From positions 1,054,001-1,118,000 of the forward strand of contig CP050848.1 in the NCBI GenBank assembly GCA_014873095.1: a stretch of DNA of 64,000 nucleotides. The letters run 5' to 3'. The notes under the pieces were generated by a model. It was not told where the DNA came from, made no database searches, and worked only from the letters and a program-made list of their open reading frames with translations. The first letter of the stretch is position 1. Each line of letters starts with the position of its first letter. Of the stretch, positions 60,702-64,000 are shown piece by piece. The DNA is from Planctomycetales bacterium ZRK34 (GTDB lineage: Bacteria; Planctomycetota; Phycisphaerae; Phycisphaerales; Zrk34). Made by a program: the position numbers and the translations under genes.

Positions 60702-63011
60702 ATGTCTGAATTCGGAAAGCTCATCCTCACGATCTGCCTGGCCCTGGGTGCAGCCGCCTGCACGAAATCGACGCCACCCGAATCTAAAACCGACACATCC
60801 GAATCACCCGCCCGCGTTCGTGTGCTCACCGACCTGGATGCCGATGGCAACGGGCTGTATGACGATGCCGAGCGCAAAGCCCTGCTCGATGAACTGACGA
60901 AGCAGTGCCCCGAGTTGACCGGAGCTTTTGACGCCGACGGTGATGGCCGCGTCACCATCGCTGAGCAGACACGCGATCGCCACCCGGTCTCCGTGCTGGT
61001 GAACCGCGAACACATCGCCGCCAGTCATGACAAAATCCCCTGGGCGATCGACATCTTCCCCGAGTGGCTTTCGTCGGCCTACCTTCAGGAAGACCTCGGC
61101 CCGGGACCGATCGCCGAGTTGCAACCGCGCGGGACGATTCACATCACCGCCGCGCAGGAAACAGAGAGTCTGCAGCCGGGCATGTCCGCACCCGGCGCAG
61201 GCATCGAGTTTGCCGCTGACTCCGGTCAGCATCTGGTCATGCCCGGTCATCGCGATGCCCGGTGGAACTACCGCTGGTGTCTATTCACCTTCCGCATCGA
61301 TGCAAACACCGGCGCTGATGATCAGACCGTGCTGCTCGATCTGAACCACGGCAAGGATTCCAACAAGTCCTCACCAAAGGTCTGGTACAACAAGAAGACC
61401 GGCCTGAGTGTTCAGTACGTCGGGTACAACGCATGGGGTATCGACCAGCGCCTCATGACCACCGACCGCGTCGTCGCCGACGGCAAAACGTGGAACGTTC
61501 TTGTCTGCGGCATCCGCTACGGTCAGATGTTTGCCTCGGTCAACGGCGTCGCGCTGGCCGCCGAGTCCAAACAGCCGCCGCGCTTCTCCGGCGACTGGCC
61601 TCATGACACGACCACCTATCTCGGCGACAAAAGCAACGCCAACATGGCCTGGGCCTGCGACGCGCTGGTGTTCGGTCTGACCGAGCCCTCCGAAGCGATG
61701 GTTCGCAAAATGACCGGCTGGGCGGCGCACCGCCGGGGTTTTGCGGCCAACCTGCCGGCGGATCATCCCTACCACGCGGCGCGGCCCGTGCTCGATGACG
61801 AAGACTTTCCGTATCGCTATGTGCATGACAACGACAAGTGGACCGCCTGGGGCGAGTCGCTGAAAAAGTCCGTCACCCGTGTCAACGCCGGCGGCCCGCG
61901 TGTTGAGCCGATGGGTTTTGAGCGCGTGTTTTACGATGACTTCCGTGCTGACCGCGTCAAGGCCAGCACCAGTGGCGAAGGCGACCTCTGGCTCGGGCCC
62001 GGCTACAACATCGCCGTCGGCGGCGCCGCCCCGCTGGTCACACCCGGCCACAAGCCCGACACGTATCCCTACGACGCGGAAAATCAGAAACAGATTCTGT
62101 CACTCGTCCAGCAGGGCAAACGCTGGCGCGGCAGCGCGTTTTACAGCGTCAACGACCTGGGCCACGGCCATACATGGATCGGCCCGAAGATCTTCCGCAT
62201 CCGTTGCATGTTTCCGAAGATCGACCCCAAGCAACTGCCCCGCGGGTTGTTTCCCGCCTTCTGGTCTTACAGCCCCGAGGCCCTGTTCTGGCGCACCGCC
62301 AACCGCATCGAATGCGACTGGTTTGAATTCGACAGCGCCAACGGCCGCTGGCTCAACGGCATGTCCACCCACTATCACTACGCCTACCTCAAAAACAACA
62401 TCTTCGCGAAAAACCCGAAAAGCTATCAGCGCTACAAGGCCTACAGCGGCGAGTTGACCCCGGGAAAAAGCAAACTCCCCCGTGAGTTGTTCATCTGGGA
62501 CGGTCAATACCACACGTGGGAATACGTCGTCGACCAAGACACCACCTACGTCAATGTGACGATGCCCGATGGCGAGGGCGGCGAACAATGGTTCGAAATC
62601 TACCGCTGCCCCACCGCCCCGACCTACCTTGAAAGACTCGACCTGCAACTGGACTACGCGCTGAAATCGAATCACAAGGGATTGCCCGAAGGCCAGCGCC
62701 AGGACTTTGTCGTCGACTGGGTTGAGGTGTTGCAGAAGACCCACGACCTCGAAGCCCTGCCCGCGCCGTACACGCAGCGCCCCACGCTCTCGGGTTCAAA
62801 CACTGCCGGCTCAACCATCACGTGCGACGCGCATCTCGACGACATCACCGACGTGCGTTATTTCTGGTTTGCCGACGGCTACCCGCTGACCTGGGGCCCC
62901 TCGAACACTTATACACTCACCGAGGCCGACGCTGAGAAAGCGATCCGCTGCAAAGTCAAAGCCGTCGGCGCCCGCAATATGCCTGAAGCGTGGACCGCGA
63001 CGTTGAACTGA
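60702..63011 (+). CDS. lipoprotein with EF-hands, LamG-like, GH16-like and Ig-like regions
   Basis: A 769-residue exported protein. The leader ends LALGAAAC (Cys20, lipoprotein-like). Two EF-hand or dockerin-like loops follow (DLDADGNGLYDDAE at 44-57, DADGDGRVTIAE at 77-88), then a LamG-like concanavalin region (about 110-370). A second beta-sandwich has the GH16 catalytic signature ExDxxE (Glu537, Asp539, Glu542 in NRIECDWFEFD), so an endo-glycanase acting on beta-linked marine glycans is likely. The last 80 residues look Ig-like. TGGAG precedes ATG 60702; the frame stays open upstream but runs antisense to the AsmA-like gene. Confidence 0.75.
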   Translation: MSEFGKLILTICLALGAAACTKSTPPESKTDTSESPARVRVLTDLDADGNGLYDDAERKALLDELTKQCPELTGAFDADGDGRVTIAEQTRDRHPVSVLVNREHIAASHDKIPWAIDIFPEWLSSAYLQEDLGPGPIAELQPRGTIHITAAQETESLQPGMSAPGAGIEFAADSGQHLVMPGHRDARWNYRWCLFTFRIDANTGADDQTVLLDLNHGKDSNKSSPKVWYNKKTGLSVQYVGYNAWGIDQRLMTTDRVVADGKTWNVLVCGIRYGQMFASVNGVALAAESKQPPRFSGDWPHDTTTYLGDKSNANMAWACDALVFGLTEPSEAMVRKMTGWAAHRRGFAANLPADHPYHAARPVLDDEDFPYRYVHDNDKWTAWGESLKKSVTRVNAGGPRVEPMGFERVFYDDFRADRVKASTSGEGDLWLGPGYNIAVGGAAPLVTPGHKPDTYPYDAENQKQILSLVQQGKRWRGSAFYSVNDLGHGHTWIGPKIFRIRCMFPKIDPKQLPRGLFPAFWSYSPEALFWRTANRIECDWFEFDSANGRWLNGMSTHYHYAYLKNNIFAKNPKSYQRYKAYSGELTPGKSKLPRELFIWDGQYHTWEYVVDQDTTYVNVTMPDGEGGEQWFEIYRCPTAPTYLERLDLQLDYALKSNHKGLPEGQRQDFVVDWVEVLQKTHDLEALPAPYTQRPTLSGSNTAGSTITCDAHLDDITDVRYFWFADGYPLTWGPSNTYTLTEADAEKAIRCKVKAVGARNMPEAWTATLN

Positions 63012-63109
63012 TCGCACCGTCATGCGGATCGCCCGACCCGGCGTTCAGCATCTGACCCATCTTCCTGAGTTGCACCAAGGCTCTAGCATGCGTTGACAGA
63101 GCGTTCGTT

Positions 63110-63916
63110 ATGGTTGCGATCATCTCATTATTGACTGTGCTGGTGTTGTCCCTGCTGGTGGTGCGCGTCGCCACGGTCGCGCTGACGCTGACGGGCCTGT
63201 CCAAACAACTGGCGCGCTTTCAGGCACGCTCCGCTTTCACCGGTTCCGGGTTCACCACCACCGAATCCGAAAAGGTCGTTCACCACCCCGTCCGCCGGCG
63301 GATCATCATGCTGCTGATGCTGCTGGGCAACGCGGGCATCGTCACCGCCATGTCGTCGCTGATTCTTTCGTTCGTGCAGACGAACGAGTCCGGCGAGTGG
63401 ACCGAGTCGCTGTGGTTTCGCATGGGGTTGCTGGTCGTCGGACTGACCGTGTTGTGGATCATTGCCTACAGCCGATGGGTCGACCGCCACCTGTCACGAC
63501 TGATTCAAACCGCCCTGCGCCGCTGGACCAATCTTGAAATTCGTGACTACGCCGGCCTGCTGCATCTGGCCGGAGACTTTGCCGTCACCGAGATGACCGT
63601 GCGGGCTGAAGACTGGGTCACCAATCGCGACCTGGCCTCGTTGCGACTTTCCGAAGAGGGCGTGCTCGTGCTCGGCATCGAACGGGCGGACGGCTCCTAC
63701 GACGGCGCGCCGCGCGGCGACAGCACCGTCCACGCCGACGACACCCTCCTGCTCTACGGCCCGCGCCCCACACTCGCCGAACTCGACCAGCGCGGCGCCG
63801 GCGCCGAAGGCAACTGGGCCCACATCCGCGCAATCGATCGCAAAAGCCAGTTCGATGAACACACTCATTCCGCAGATCAGTCGAACGCGACATCACCTCT
63901 AAGTAAATCGACCTGA
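63110..63916 (+). CDS. membrane protein with TrkA-C (RCK_C) domain
   Basis: A 268-residue protein. Three membrane segments (about residues 2-25, 63-84, 101-120) surround the conserved stretch FQARSAFTGSGFTTTESEKVVHHPVRRRIIMLLMLLGNAGIV. From about 155 a TrkA-C/RCK_C regulatory domain follows (FAVTEMTVRAEDWVTNRDLASLRLSEEGVLVLGIERADGSYDGAPRGDSTVHADDTLLLYG). TrkA-C domains bind small ligands and gate potassium transport; this stand-alone family probably modulates or forms an ion pathway. The last 40 residues are polar and non-conserved in look. Confidence 0.82.
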   Translation: MVAIISLLTVLVLSLLVVRVATVALTLTGLSKQLARFQARSAFTGSGFTTTESEKVVHHPVRRRIIMLLMLLGNAGIVTAMSSLILSFVQTNESGEWTESLWFRMGLLVVGLTVLWIIAYSRWVDRHLSRLIQTALRRWTNLEIRDYAGLLHLAGDFAVTEMTVRAEDWVTNRDLASLRLSEEGVLVLGIERADGSYDGAPRGDSTVHADDTLLLYGPRPTLAELDQRGAGAEGNWAHIRAIDRKSQFDEHTHSADQSNATSPLSKST

Positions 63917-64000
63917 CCACGACCGACAATCACTATTTTCCTGTCATGAACATTGAGTTGATTCGCTTCTCGATACTGTCCGCCACGATATGATCCGTTG

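Overview
The window looks like a chromosomal segment of a marine planctomycete, most likely a Phycisphaerae-type lineage. The DNA is GC-rich and typically Gram-negative in content (an LpxR-like outer-membrane lipid A deacylase, an AsmA-like protein, lipoproteins). It carries planctomycete hallmarks: two sulfatases, an SUMF1-domain protein, Tat-exported Gfo/Idh/MocA oxidoreductases, a PEP-CTERM/LamG protein beside a prepilin-like protein, and many short dispersed palindromic repeats. A complete ectoine/hydroxyectoine system points to a saline habitat. The taxonomic placement is inference from gene content. No rRNA, tRNA, CRISPR array or prophage was recognised.

Layout. 0.1-3.1 kb: nitrogen module amt - PII - PII on the minus strand, with sigma-54-like promoters. 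3.4-7 kb: a secreted unknown, RluA, glutaredoxin, SlyX and an SUMF1-domain protein. 7.2-11.4 kb: three tandem Tat-exported oxidoreductases. 11.4-12.1 kb: a REP-associated Y1 transposase (RAYT) between identical 30-bp palindromic repeats. 12.1-17.3 kb: GAF-PP2C phosphatase, MiaE, sulfatase, MscS channel. 17.3-24.2 kb: a nine-gene minus-strand operon ectA-ectB-ectC-ectD-marC-like-ehuB-ehuC-ehuD-ehuA for making, hydroxylating and taking up ectoines. 24.5-32.4 kb: a divergent LacI regulator with a perfect operator, followed by two secreted nucleoside-hydrolase-like proteins, ribokinase and a ribose-type ABC transporter (rbsB-rbsA-rbsC). This reads as a ribonucleoside/ribose utilisation operon.

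33-41 kb: prepilin-like and PEP-CTERM proteins, transhydrogenase SthA, a CPA2 antiporter, and a permease with a cysteine-pair-rich loop. 41-49 kb: MnmG, an ArsR-type repressor with its palindrome, a GH52-like glycosidase, EF-G, RNase PH. 49.5-64 kb: a second sulfatase, DUF2203, YchF, LpxR, a DUF1349-like protein, a second RAYT with its own palindrome family, a LOG-family hydrolase, a 1.3-kilo-residue AsmA-like protein, a lipoprotein with EF-hand, LamG-like, GH16-like and Ig-like parts, and a membrane protein with a TrkA-C domain.

The least ordinary content is the repeat ecology. At least five families of short inverted repeats are present, two of them paired with their own HUH/Y1 transposase gene. 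One copy sits in frame inside the essential-type tRNA-modification gene mnmG, and another abuts the signal sequence of the rbsB-like gene. Other points worth checking are two PII proteins that both lack the uridylylated Tyr51, an ectA gene without a canonical start codon upstream of its conserved N-terminus, and a MarC-family gene embedded in the ectoine operon.
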